From Halomonas alkalisoli (lineage in GTDB: Bacteria; Pseudomonadota; Gammaproteobacteria; Pseudomonadales; Halomonadaceae): a stretch of DNA of 64,000 bases. A program made the translations under genes and the position numbers. Positions 1 through 10,589 of the stretch are shown here, piece after piece (positions within the stretch are counted from its first letter, which is position 1; the number at the start of each line of letters is the position of its first letter). The notes under the pieces were generated by a model. The model was not told the DNA's origin. It saw only the letters and a program-made list of their open reading frames with translations, and did no database searches. The stretch is from the NCBI RefSeq assembly GCF_021412585.1, contig NZ_JAKCMI010000018.1:1-64000 (forward strand), given 5' to 3'.

Positions 1-64
1 CTCGCTTGCTGTCGTGGCGGCCGACTCTGTCGGCGGCCTCGCCAGCGCCCTGCGAGGAAGGCGT

Positions 65-92
65 ATTCTACTGAAGTGGCTGAGTTTGTCAA
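65..92 (-). promoter_or_regulatory. Strong sigma70 promoter, proximal of a tandem pair
   Basis: On the minus strand there is a perfect -35 TTGACA (87-92), a 16-bp spacer and a -10 TAGAAT (65-70). The next bases are GC-rich (ACGCC), like the discriminators of stringently controlled stable-RNA promoters. It reads out of the window to the left, so its gene is not visible. The arrangement resembles rrn P2, but that is inference. Confidence 0.7.
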
Positions 93-167
93 CTCTCTTC
101 GCGGCCGTCACCGGGGTGAGCCTGATGCGAAGCGCCGCGCTTGCCGGCTGCCTTCAGCGTGGCGTGC

Positions 168-195
168 ATTCTACCGTCTCCGGTGCTTCTGTCAA
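168..195 (-). promoter_or_regulatory. Strong sigma70 promoter, distal of a tandem pair
   Basis: On the minus strand there is a perfect -35 TTGACA (190-195), a 16-bp spacer and a -10 TAGAAT (168-173). This is the same hexamer pair and spacing as the promoter 103 bp further on. A/T-rich bases at about 219-236 lie upstream and could act as an UP element. The pair resembles rrn P1/P2. Confidence 0.7.
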
Positions 196-353
196 TCGCG
201 AATCGCTCTAGCCGATTCGAAAAAAACCAAACAGAAACAAGCACTTTCTCCACTTCCACCGCCGGTAACGTTTGCCCGTTGCCGGCAGCGGATGCGTACT
301 TTACGGGCTGGGGGCCGCGGCCGCAAGGACTTTTGTCGGAAAATTTCACCGCC

Positions 354-388
354 CGCCCGAAACGCCCGTCCACAGGCGGTTTCGGGCG
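354..388 (-). terminator. Probable terminator of the lut-dld operon
   Basis: A perfect 10-bp inverted repeat (CGCCCGAAAC at 354-363, GTTTCGGGCG at 379-388) has a 15-base centre and can be extended by GCC/GGC with one bulge. It lies about 40 bases past the dld stop codon. No immediate T run follows on the minus strand, so it may be an imperfect or Rho-assisted terminator. Confidence 0.5.
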
Positions 389-428
389 AGTGGCTGTGGA
401 TAACCGGTCGCTTTCGGCTCGCCTGCCG

Positions 429-3287
429 CTATTGGCTTGCACGATCGAGCAGCGACAGGATCGAACGATAGGGGATGCCCCCATGCAGCGCCAGCCCGAT
501 CTCACAGGTCTTGGAATTGGAGTAGCCCGCATCGCAATCTGCCACCTGGGCGGCCAGCCCCTTCAGCGCCGAGGCATTGAGCTCCGGCGTGGAAAGCCCC
601 TTGTCGCCGGCGAAGCCACAGCAGGTGATCTCCGCCGGCACCACCACCTCACGGGCACAGGCCCTGGCCAGCGCCACCATGCGCTCGCCAAGCCCCATAT
701 GAGTACTGGAGCAGGTGACATGTACCGCGACACGCTCATCCAGGGGTGTGAGCTCGAGCCGTGGCAACAAGTGGTCATGGGCGAAGGCAACCGGCTCCTG
801 CACTGACAGACGCTGATCCAGGCGCGATTGCATATGCAGCACACAGGGGCTGGTGTCGCTGATGATCGGATAGCGACCGTTCTGGCTGGCCACCAGCAAC
901 TCGCGATTGAGTTCACGGGCCTTGTGCGTCGCCTCGTCGAACTGCCCCTTGGAGTGAAACGCCATGCCGCAACACAGATGCCCCGTCATCTCGGGCAGTA
1001 TCACCTCGAAACCCGCCCGCTCCAGCAGCGACAGGGTAATCTCCATGATCGAGCGGCTCTCGGCATCGCCATGGGTGGCACCGAACACTCGAGTCGCACA
1101 GGAGGGCAGGTAGACCACCTTGTCCCTTGATCCACCACCGGGTGAGCGCTGCTTGAGTACTCGTATCGGCGCCGCCTTGGGCAGGGTGGGCACCCACTGG
1201 GGCACTCGGTTGCCACTGGCCTTCGTTATCGTACCGCTGACGCGGGAGAGTCCCTTCTCGCCCAGCACCGCACGGCCAACGCCTGCCATGTTCAGAACGC
1301 CCCGGGCAACACGCGTCACCCCGGAGAAGTGGCGCCCCACCCGCCGCGACAGATCGGCATGCTTCGCCAGGCGCTCATGACGCATCTCGCGGATCAGTTC
1401 ACCGGTATTGATACCCACCGGACACTGGGTGGCGCAGAGGCCGTCGACGGCACAGGTCTCGTCGCCGGCGTAGCGATAGTCGCGGCGCAAGGTGGCCAGC
1501 CGTTCGGCATCCTCCCCGTCGATGGCATCGCCCAGCGCCTCGAGCCTTGCCATCTCACGGGCAATGACGATGCGCTGGCGCGGCGTGAGGGTCAGGTCCT
1601 TCGACGGGCAGACGTGCTCGCAGAAACCGCACTCGATGCACTTGTCGATGATGTCGTGGGCCGCCGGCAACGGCTTGAGGTTCTCCAGGTGCAATGTCGG
1701 GTTGCGGCTGAGGATGACCTCGGGATTGAGCAGATTCTCGGGGTCGAACAGCGCCTTGATCTGCCACATCAGGGCGTAGGCCTCGGGCCCCCACTCCAGC
1801 TCGACATAGGGAGCCATGTTGCGTCCGGTGCCGTGCTCGGCCTTGAGCGAGCCGCCGTACTCGACGCCGACCAGCTGCGCCACTTCGTCCATCAGAGCCT
1901 GGTAGCGCTCCACCTCGCCGGGCTTCTCGAAGCCCTGGGGGAAGACGAAGTGCAGGTTTCCTTCCAGGGCGTGGCCGAAGAGGATGGCCTCCGGATAGCC
2001 ATGGCGATGGAAGGCATCGGTCAGCGCCTGAACGCCTTCGTCGAGGCGCTCGATGGGAAAGGCCACGTCCTCGATGATCACCGTCGTGCCGGTGTCACGC
2101 ACCGCGCCCACCGCGGGAAAGAGACCCTTTCGGATCTTCCAGTAGAGCTCGTAGGTGCCCTTGTCGCGGGTGAAGGTAACGGGCTCCAGGGTGTGAATGC
2201 CCTCAAAGATGTCACGCACCGCCTGAAGCCGCGCTTCGAGCTCGCCCTCGTCATTGCCGCGTACGTCGATCAGCAGCGCGGCCGCCCCTTCCGGCAGCGT
2301 TTTCAACACCTCGGGCATTCCCGGCTTGCGCTCCACCGAGCGCAGCGCCGCGCGGTCCATCAGCTCCACCGCGGAAACCGGCGCCGGCTTGAGGGCGATC
2401 GTCGCCCGGCAGGTGGTGGCCATGTCCGGCAGGAAGACCAGTGCCGCGGCCTTCAGCGGCTCATCCACCACGGTGTCGTAGGTAATGGTGCTGATGAAGC
2501 CCAGCGTCCCTTCGGAGCCGATCATCAGATGCTTGAGAATCTCGATACCATCGGTGAAGTCGACCAGGCTGTTGAGCGCATAGCCGGTCGTATTCTTGAG
2601 CCGGTACTTGTGGCGAATCTTCTCGGCCAGCGGCGCATTGGCCCGGGTCTCGGCGGAGAGCCGCTCGAGCCCTTCGACGAGTTCGGCATGGCTACGCCGA
2701 AACGCCTCACGACTGGCCGGGTCGGCGGTGTCCAGCCGGGTGCCGTCGGCCAGGATCACGCGGATATCGCGCACCGTGCGATAGCTGTTCTGTGCGGTAC
2801 CGCAGCACATGCCCGAGGCATTGTTGGCAGCGATACCGCCGATCATGCAGCTGCCGATGGAAGCCGGGTCCGGACCTATCTTGCGACCAAAGGGGGCCAG
2901 CACCTGGTTGGCCCGGGCGCCGATCACCCCGGGCTGCAGGCGGATCGCCTGCCCACCCTCGAGGATCTCATGGCCGCGCCAGCCCTGGCCCATCTGGATC
3001 AGCACGGAGTCGGTAACCGCCTGGCCGGAAAGCGAGGTGCCGGCGGCACGGAAGGTCACCGGCAGCCGGCGGGAGCGACACGCCGCCAGCACTGCCATCA
3101 GCTCGTCCTCGCTCTCGGGGCGCACGATCAGCTTGGGAATCAGACGGTAGAAGCTGGCATCGGTGCCGTAGGCCAAGGTGCGCAGCGGATCATCGATCAG
3201 CCGCTCGACAGGCACGGCCTCGAGCAGTTCGCGCTTGAGATCCTGCCAGGCATCGGCAGCGGGAGGCGCTGAGGTCACGACAGTCAT
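429..3287 (-). CDS. dld: FAD/Fe-S D-lactate dehydrogenase (Dld-II type)
   Basis: This 952-residue flavoprotein probably oxidises D-lactate to pyruvate and passes electrons to the respiratory chain. The N-terminal half is a GlcD-like FAD-binding domain (RAAGTSLSGQAV near residue 80, then a GIAANNASG segment). A ferredoxin-like region follows, with CIECGFCEHVCP near 547 and a second Cys group CAVDGLCATQCP near 610. The C-terminal half carries two CCG motifs (near 772 and 889), as in GlpC/LutA-type proteins. The length matches Pseudomonas Dld-II (about 940 aa). Its start overlaps the lutC stop (ATGA), so it is translationally coupled as the last gene of the lutABC-dld operon. A D-2-hydroxyglutarate dehydrogenase of the YdiJ type has the same layout, but the lut context favours lactate. 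Confidence 0.88.
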   Translation of the reverse strand: MTVVTSAPPAADAWQDLKRELLEAVPVERLIDDPLRTLAYGTDASFYRLIPKLIVRPESEDELMAVLAACRSRRLPVTFRAAGTSLSGQAVTDSVLIQMGQGWRGHEILEGGQAIRLQPGVIGARANQVLAPFGRKIGPDPASIGSCMIGGIAANNASGMCCGTAQNSYRTVRDIRVILADGTRLDTADPASREAFRRSHAELVEGLERLSAETRANAPLAEKIRHKYRLKNTTGYALNSLVDFTDGIEILKHLMIGSEGTLGFISTITYDTVVDEPLKAAALVFLPDMATTCRATIALKPAPVSAVELMDRAALRSVERKPGMPEVLKTLPEGAAALLIDVRGNDEGELEARLQAVRDIFEGIHTLEPVTFTRDKGTYELYWKIRKGLFPAVGAVRDTGTTVIIEDVAFPIERLDEGVQALTDAFHRHGYPEAILFGHALEGNLHFVFPQGFEKPGEVERYQALMDEVAQLVGVEYGGSLKAEHGTGRNMAPYVELEWGPEAYALMWQIKALFDPENLLNPEVILSRNPTLHLENLKPLPAAHDIIDKCIECGFCEHVCPSKDLTLTPRQRIVIAREMARLEALGDAIDGEDAERLATLRRDYRYAGDETCAVDGLCATQCPVGINTGELIREMRHERLAKHADLSRRVGRHFSGVTRVARGVLNMAGVGRAVLGEKGLSRVSGTITKASGNRVPQWVPTLPKAAPIRVLKQRSPGGGSRDKVVYLPSCATRVFGATHGDAESRSIMEITLSLLERAGFEVILPEMTGHLCCGMAFHSKGQFDEATHKARELNRELLVASQNGRYPIISDTSPCVLHMQSRLDQRLSVQEPVAFAHDHLLPRLELTPLDERVAVHVTCSSTHMGLGERMVALARACAREVVVPAEITCCGFAGDKGLSTPELNASALKGLAAQVADCDAGYSNSKTCEIGLALHGGIPYRSILSLLDRASQ

Positions 3288-3952
3288 ACGCGCTCCTCGG
3301 GATGGCGCACCAGCACGATCAATTCCCGGGGACCGTGGACCCCGTAGGCCAGGGTCTGCTCGATATCGGCGGTCTTGCTCGGGCCCGAAATGAGCAATGC
3401 ATTGGTGGGCATGCCGCCGGCCCAGCCATGGGCCTCGATGACATCGAAGAAGGTGTCTTCCAAGGTGTCGGCATCCAGCACGGCGATATGAATCGGCGGC
3501 ACCAGGCTGATCAGGCGGGGCTCATCCGGAGTCGGCCACAGCCACAGGCTACCGGTCTCGGCGATGCCGCCACGGGTTGAGGTCAGCCCGGCGTCGGTAT
3601 CGTGAAACTGAGCGTGCTGCCAGGTCTCGACATCACGATCGGCATCGATCAGGGTCACCTCCCCTTCGGCCAGAGCGGCACGCGCCTCGGCGGCAACCGG
3701 ATGCTCGCGACCCAATGCCAGCCGTCTTACCCCCTTGGCTTGCAGCAGCTTTGCCAGGTCGGCGGTCCAGTTGCCACGGGAGGTATGGATGACCTCGCCA
3801 TGAACGGAGCTGATCCAGCGCTCGAAGCGCTCCAGCCGCTCTTGCGCACTCCAGCCGCGCCCGGTAACGACGGCAAAATCGCTGTCAGGTGCCGTGAGCG
3901 GGCCATCGGTGCGCTCACGCAGGCGCTTGAGAATGTTATCGCGGGCGCTCAT
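3284..3952 (-). CDS. lutC: Lactate utilization protein LutC
   Basis: This 222-residue LUD-domain protein is the third subunit of the LutABC L-lactate oxidising system, which converts L-lactate to pyruvate without LldD. Visible family features include the Gly/Thr-rich stretch TRGGIAETGSLW in the middle and a C-terminal GPRELIVLV segment close to the end. It overlaps lutB upstream and dld downstream by four bases each (ATGA), which indicates one polycistronic, translationally coupled unit. No cysteine cluster is present, as expected, because the iron-sulfur centres lie in LutA and LutB. Confidence 0.9.
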   Translation of the reverse strand: MSARDNILKRLRERTDGPLTAPDSDFAVVTGRGWSAQERLERFERWISSVHGEVIHTSRGNWTADLAKLLQAKGVRRLALGREHPVAAEARAALAEGEVTLIDADRDVETWQHAQFHDTDAGLTSTRGGIAETGSLWLWPTPDEPRLISLVPPIHIAVLDADTLEDTFFDVIEAHGWAGGMPTNALLISGPSKTADIEQTLAYGVHGPRELIVLVRHPEERV

Positions 3953-5379
3953 GACTCATCCTCCCCTGCCCGGCGGTGCGACTTGACCAGCGCATGCAGT
4001 GAGCGCTTGGCCGGCTTCAGGGCAGTGCGGTATTGCGTCCAGGGCCCGAGCCTGGATGGCGTCAAGGCGCGCAGCTTGCCAGCCATGAGCAGGCTTCCCC
4101 GCCAGGCCGAGGGGTGGGTCGCCAGCCACTGCCAGGTTTTCCAGGCCGCCACCTCCTTCTTGGTGCGCTTTACCCCGGCGCCGGGAACGTTGCCACGCCC
4201 CTCGCCCACCGCCTCGCGGCGCAGGCGCACCAGCAGGTCGGGAATCGGGATCTTGACCGGGCAGACCTCGCCGCAGGCGCCGCACAGGCTCGAGGCCGTC
4301 GGCAGGTCCTTGGTCTCCTCCAGCCCCAGCATGTGAGGCATCAGGATGCTGCCGATGGGACCGGGGTAGGTGGTGCCGTAGCTATGACCACCAACGCGGG
4401 TATAGACCGGGCAGTGGTTCATGCAGGCGCCGCAGCGAATGCAGCGCAGGGTATCGAGCAGCTCATTGTCCTGGTAGATGCGGGAACGTCCGCTGTCGAC
4501 CAGCACCAGGTGGACTTCCCGCGGGCCATCATGCTCCCCCGCCTTGCGCGGGCCCGAGATCATGTTGAAGTAGGTGGTGACATGCTGGCCGGTGGCCGAG
4601 CGAGTCAGCAGGGCATAGAGCGGCGGCACATCGCGCAGGTGCTCGACCACCTTCTCTATACCCGTCACGGCAATATGCACCGGGGGTACCGTGGTGGTCA
4701 TGCGGCCATTGCCCTCATTCTCCACCAGGCACAGGGTACCGGTCTCGGCCACGGCGAAGTTGACCCCCGAGACACCCACGTCGGCATTCATGAAGCGCTC
4801 ACGCAACTGGGCCCTGGCGGCAGCGGTCATGTAGTCGACATCGCGGGTTCGCTCGGTCCCCGTCTTTTCGTGCATGATGTCGGAGATCTCGTCGGTATTG
4901 AGATGGATCGCCGGCATGATGATATGCGAGGGCGTCTGCTCGTTGAGCTGTACCAGGTACTCGCCGAGGTCCGACTCCAGGGCCTCGATGCCGGCCGCCT
5001 CCAGGTGGGCATTGAGATGCATCTCCTCGGACACCATCGACTTGCCCTTGATGACCGATTTCGCGCCATGCGATTCACACAGCTCACGAATGATCCGGCA
5101 CGCCTCCTCGCCATCTTCGGCCCAGTGGACCCGGATACCGTTGGCCTCGCAGTTGGCTTCCAGCTGCTCCAGCAGGTCGGGCAGCCTGGCCAGCGCCCTC
5201 AGGCGGATATTGGCGCCCAGCTCGCGCAGGGTCTCCAGATCCCAGTCGCTGAAGACATCGCGACGCTTGGTCATCAGGCCATCCATGGCACGGCGAAAGT
5301 TGGAGCGGATCTGCGGGTTGCCCAGGGCATCATGGGCCTGGCGGTGAAAGGCCCGCGGCGTATAGGTCTCGACGCTCAT
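3949..5379 (-). CDS. lutB: Lactate utilization iron-sulfur protein LutB
   Basis: This is the 476-residue LutB subunit. The N-terminal two thirds is a LUD domain (FAVAETGTLCLVENEG region). Two [4Fe-4S] ligand sets follow: CIRCGACMNHCP near residue 311 and CGACGEVCPV near 363. I placed the start at 5379, where ATG follows a GGAG Shine-Dalgarno by seven bases and overlaps the lutA stop as ATGA. A GTG 15 bases upstream is open but lacks this signal. It works with LutA and LutC in membrane-associated L-lactate oxidation. Confidence 0.92.
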   Translation of the reverse strand: MSVETYTPRAFHRQAHDALGNPQIRSNFRRAMDGLMTKRRDVFSDWDLETLRELGANIRLRALARLPDLLEQLEANCEANGIRVHWAEDGEEACRIIRELCESHGAKSVIKGKSMVSEEMHLNAHLEAAGIEALESDLGEYLVQLNEQTPSHIIMPAIHLNTDEISDIMHEKTGTERTRDVDYMTAAARAQLRERFMNADVGVSGVNFAVAETGTLCLVENEGNGRMTTTVPPVHIAVTGIEKVVEHLRDVPPLYALLTRSATGQHVTTYFNMISGPRKAGEHDGPREVHLVLVDSGRSRIYQDNELLDTLRCIRCGACMNHCPVYTRVGGHSYGTTYPGPIGSILMPHMLGLEETKDLPTASSLCGACGEVCPVKIPIPDLLVRLRREAVGEGRGNVPGAGVKRTKKEVAAWKTWQWLATHPSAWRGSLLMAGKLRALTPSRLGPWTQYRTALKPAKRSLHALVKSHRRAGEDES

Positions 5380-6131
5380 GAGGTTCTCCGCCACAGGTAA
5401 CTGGCGATATGCTCGCCCTGGATCGCCTTCTTCTGGTGTTCGAAGCGGCCGTTGATGTTCATCAGGCAGCCGCAGTCGGACGAGACGAAGTGGCTGGCAC
5501 CCGTCGCTTCGATGGCCTGGGCCTTGTCATCCACCATGGCGGCGGAGACTTCCGGATGGCGAACGGAAAAGGTGCCACCGAAACCACAGCATTCGGCAGC
5601 CCGTTCCTGCTCCACCAGCTCGACCTGTCCAAGCCTGGCCAGCAGCATCGGTCCTGTCTCGGCCAGTCCCATCTCGCGTCGCGCGCTGCATGAGGTATGC
5701 ATCGCCACCGTTTCGGCCTGACCACGATCGTCGAGCCGGAGATGGCAGACATGAACCAGGTATTCCGTGAGCTCGTACACCCGGCTCGCGACCTCACCGG
5801 CCAGTGACTCCTGTTCACTGCCGGCAAACAGCTGCGGATAATGGGTCCGCATCATGCCGCCGCAGGAGCCCGAAGGCACGATGATCGGCCAGGGCTCCGG
5901 GAATAGCCTGAGCTGTGCCGCCGCCACGGCGCGAGCCTCGCTCTGATAGCCGGACGTATAGGCCGGCTGTCCGCAGCAGGTCTGGTCTTCGGGAAAGAGC
6001 ACCTCGATGCCTTCACGCTCCAGCAGGCGAATGCCATCCAGACCCGCTTCGGGGTAGAACATATCGACGAGACAGGTGCCGAAGAAGTAGACCTTTTCGG
6101 ACTTGGGGGGATAGAGCTTGACTGGCGTCAT
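5376..6131 (-). CDS. lutA: Lactate utilization protein LutA (CCG domain)
   Basis: This 251-residue protein has the two CCG cysteine-rich motifs typical of LutA/GlpC/HdrB-type subunits (CCGQPAY near residue 50 and CCGFGGTF near 180). It starts with a conserved YFFGTCLVDMFYP segment. It is the first gene of the minus-strand operon lutA-lutB-lutC-dld. A 39-bp perfect palindrome 120 bases upstream (6251-6289) is the likely operator of the divergent FadR/GntR-type regulator. No lactate permease gene is adjacent, so uptake must be encoded elsewhere. Confidence 0.92.
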   Translation of the reverse strand: MTPVKLYPPKSEKVYFFGTCLVDMFYPEAGLDGIRLLEREGIEVLFPEDQTCCGQPAYTSGYQSEARAVAAAQLRLFPEPWPIIVPSGSCGGMMRTHYPQLFAGSEQESLAGEVASRVYELTEYLVHVCHLRLDDRGQAETVAMHTSCSARREMGLAETGPMLLARLGQVELVEQERAAECCGFGGTFSVRHPEVSAAMVDDKAQAIEATGASHFVSSDCGCLMNINGRFEHQKKAIQGEHIASYLWRRTS

Positions 6132-6250
6132 GAGGTGCCCTCACGGTCGGCCCGCGGGAAGCTGCGGACTGCGGTAGGATATGCTGTGTCACACGACTGC
6201 TATTGTCTTGCATGACGTCGGATCTTCGCACAGGATTTGCCTGGCTTCTC

Positions 6251-6289
6251 CATCTGCGGTAAATTGGTAATACCAATTTACCGCAGATG
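6251..6289. promoter_or_regulatory. 39-bp perfect palindrome, operator of the lut operon
   Basis: Two 19-bp arms are exactly complementary around a single A at 6270. The core TTGGTAATACCAA fits the TTGGTNNNACCAA site known for PdhR/LldR-type FadR-subfamily regulators. The divergent gene at 6503 encodes such a regulator. The palindrome is much longer than that family normally needs. Confidence 0.75.
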
Positions 6290-6461
6290 AAAAAGGCACA
6301 TTAGGGTGCGGCTTGCACAGTGTCAAACGACAGGCCGCGTTTTACCCCACCGAAGAGGCTATACTTTGGTCGAAGCCCTGCAATAACTGTTGCAAGCTCA
6401 TGATAGTCGGCCAGATTTTCTCGCCTCTTTCCGATTGCATCGTGACCGCAATCGCGGCAAT

Positions 6462-6476
6462 ATTGGTCAGACCAAT
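6462..6476. promoter_or_regulatory. Second FadR/LldR-type operator
   Basis: ATTGGTCAGACCAAT is a perfect 6+3+6 palindrome. It shares the ATTGGT/ACCAAT half sites with the larger operator at 6251-6289 and lies 26 bases before the regulator start. It probably gives autoregulation, possibly with looping between the two sites. Confidence 0.7.
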
Positions 6477-6502
6477 TATAGCCGGCCGCCAGGAAAACCT
6501 GC

Positions 6503-7276
6503 ATGTCCTACCAGACCGTTCGCCAGCCCAAACTGGCCGATGTGATCACCGAGCGCCTCGAGGCCATGATTCTCGAAGGTAGCCTCAAGCCGGGCCAGCG
6601 GTTGCCACCGGAGCGGGAGCTAGCCGAGCGCTTCGGCGTCTCTCGGCCGTCGCTGCGCGAAGCCATCCAGAAGCTGGCCACCCGCGGACTGCTGACCAGC
6701 CGCCAGGGGGGCGGCACCTTCGTGACCCACGAACTCAACAGCGGCTACAGCGACCCTCTGCTGGACATGCTCTCCCGCCATCAGGAATTTCATCTGGACC
6801 TGCTGGAATTCCGCGATGCCATGGAGGGCATATCGGCCTACTATGCCGCCTTGCGCTCCACCCCGGCCGACAAGGCCATGTTGATCAAGCGATTCGACGA
6901 GCTGGAAGCCTGTTTCGCCGGCCGCAACCCGGCGCTCGAAGCCAAGGCCGACGCCGCCTTTCACCTGGCCATCGCCGAGGCGGGCCACAACGTGCTGCTG
7001 CTGCATACCATACGCGGTATCTTCCATCTTCTGGAAAAGAGCATCGTCGACAACCTGGCCCACCTGTTCGAGAAACCTCAGTCGCGCCCGCTGCTGATGA
7101 AACAGCACCGCGCCCTGCTGGATGCCATTCTCGAAGGCCGGGCCGAGGACGCTCGCGCTCGTGCTCACGAGCACCTGGTCTTCGTCGAAGAGGAGCTGCT
7201 GGAAATGGAGCGCGCCGAGACCCGATCCCAGCGGGCGCTGCGGCGTGCCCAGGCACTTCCCGAAAACCCGAGCTGA
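6503..7276 (+). CDS. FadR/GntR-family regulator of lactate genes (LldR/PdhR-like)
   Basis: This 257-residue regulator has an N-terminal winged helix-turn-helix (residues about 8-75, with LPPERELAERFGVSRPSLREA) and a C-terminal all-helical FCD domain. It is the usual controller of lactate or pyruvate genes in this family. It sits divergently from lutABC-dld, and both intergenic palindromes match the family site. The ATG at 6503 follows AGGAAA by seven bases. The symbol lldR would be reasonable but is not proven. The effector is probably lactate or pyruvate. It ends 12 bases before a DctB-like kinase gene, so read-through is possible. Confidence 0.85.
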   Translation: MSYQTVRQPKLADVITERLEAMILEGSLKPGQRLPPERELAERFGVSRPSLREAIQKLATRGLLTSRQGGGTFVTHELNSGYSDPLLDMLSRHQEFHLDLLEFRDAMEGISAYYAALRSTPADKAMLIKRFDELEACFAGRNPALEAKADAAFHLAIAEAGHNVLLLHTIRGIFHLLEKSIVDNLAHLFEKPQSRPLLMKQHRALLDAILEGRAEDARARAHEHLVFVEEELLEMERAETRSQRALRRAQALPENPS

Positions 7277-7288
7277 GGACACTCGCGC

Positions 7289-9206
<1,918 letters not shown>

Positions 9207-9214
<8 letters not shown>

Positions 9215-10589
9215 CCCGGCGGCCGCCCCGGTACTGATCGTCGATGACGAACCCCACCTGCGCATCACGGCCGGCCAGACGCTGGAACTGGCCGGCTACC
9301 TGCCCGAACCACACGCCAGCGCCGAGAGCGCCCTGGCGATGCTATTGCCCGACTTTCCCGGCGTTATCGTCAGCGATATCCGCATGCCCGGCATGGACGG
9401 CATGGCCCTGCTGAAGGAGGTGCGCCTGCGCGATCCCGACCTGCCGGTCATCCTGATCACCGGTCACGGTGACATTTCCACCGCCGTGGAGGCGATGCGG
9501 GAAGGTGCCTGGGACTTCCTGGAAAAACCCTTTGCCGGCGAGCGCCTGGTGGAGATGGTGCGCCGTGGCGTCGACAAGCGGCGCCTGAGCCTGGAGAACC
9601 GCCGGCTCAAGGCCGAGCTGGAAGCGCAGCAGGCCGCCCCAGGCCCACGCCTGGTGGGGCGCACCCTGGCCATCCAGCGCCTGGCTTCCATGATCCAGCG
9701 TATCGGCCAGGTGCAAACCGACGTTCTGCTGTTCGGCGAGACCGGCACCGGCAAGGACCTGGTGGCCCGCGCCATCCATGAGCGCAGCCCACGCGGCGGC
9801 CACCCGTTCGTCGCCATCAACTGCGGGGCAGTACCGGAAAGCATCATCGAGTCGGAGCTGTTCGGCCACGAGAAGGGGGCATTCACCGGCGCCGTGGAGC
9901 GTCGCATCGGCAAGTTCGAACACGCCAACGGCGGCACCGTCTTCCTCGACGAGATCGAGTCCATGCCCCTGGCCCTGCAGGTCAAGCTGCTGCGTGTGCT
10001 CCAGGAGCGCTGTGTCGAACGGCTGGGTGCCAATGAGCCGGTGCCCCTGGATATCCGTGTCATTGCCGCCACCAAGGTCGACCTCAAGGTCGCCGCCGAG
10101 GAGGGCCAGTTCCGCGAGGACCTCTACTACCGCCTCAATGTGGTCACCCTGCCGATTCCGCCGCTGCGGGATCGCCGCGAGGATATCCCGCTGCTCTTCC
10201 AGCACTTCGCCGTGGTCGCGGCCAATCGCAGCGGCCTGGAGGCGCCGCCCCTCGACGCACGTGGCGTCTCGGCGCTGATGGCCCATGACTGGCCCGGCAA
10301 CGTCCGCGAGCTGCGCAACCTGGCCGAACGCTATGTGCTGCTGGGCTCGGCCTTCGACTATCGCCTCGATGCCCTGCTCGAGGGCGTCGAGACCACCGGT
10401 GCCGACCTGGCCCTGCCGCAGCAGGTCGAGCTATTCGAGAAGAGTCTCATCAGCCAGTCCCTGGCCAGCCACCGCGGACGTATCAATGACGTCTGCGAAC
10501 ACCTGGGCCTGCCGCGCAAGACTCTCTATGACAAGCTGAAGAAATACGGGCTCAAGGCCGAGGACTACCGCCAGAAGGTCAAGCCCTGA
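9207..10589 (+). CDS. dctD: DctD-like sigma54-dependent response regulator
   Basis: This 460-residue regulator has three domains. The receiver domain holds the phospho-acceptor Asp in VSDIRMPGMDG (near residue 56). The AAA+ sigma54-interaction domain has Walker A GETGTGKD near 177, GAFTGA near 224 and FLDEIE near 250. A C-terminal Fis-type helix-turn-helix ends the protein. I chose ATG 9207, which has AGGAG upstream and overlaps the kinase stop, over an upstream in-frame codon at 9153. It would activate sigma54 promoters in response to the DctB-like kinase. Its last 25 bases overlap the convergent ydjM-like gene. Confidence 0.88.

Larger units (their letters stand above)
1..428. other. Intergenic region with outward promoters and operon terminator
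   Basis: I see no convincing coding sequence here. The right part holds the hairpin that probably ends the lactate operon (354-388). The left part holds two minus-strand sigma70 promoters (65-92 and 168-195) that read out of the window. A single perfect DnaA-box-like 9-mer lies at 395-403 (TTATCCACA on the minus strand). One box without a cluster or an AT-rich unwinding region does not make an origin. Confidence 0.6.
6132..6502. promoter_or_regulatory. Divergent control region of the lut operon and its regulator
   Basis: This 371-bp gap separates lutA (minus) from the GntR-family regulator (plus). It contains two FadR-family operator-like palindromes (6251-6289 and 6462-6476). Otherwise I see no gene. 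The second palindrome overlaps an AATTATAG stretch that could be the -10 of the regulator promoter, which would mean autorepression; this is inference. Confidence 0.6.

Noticed and set aside
395-403. Perfect DnaA box suggesting an origin
   Set aside because: Single site, no cluster, no AT-rich unwinding element and no dnaA/dnaN/gidA neighbourhood.
1329-3272. Long open frame on the plus strand opposite dld
   Set aside because: It is an artefact of high-GC third positions in the real gene on the other strand; the protein has no domain, and the dld frame has full family motifs.
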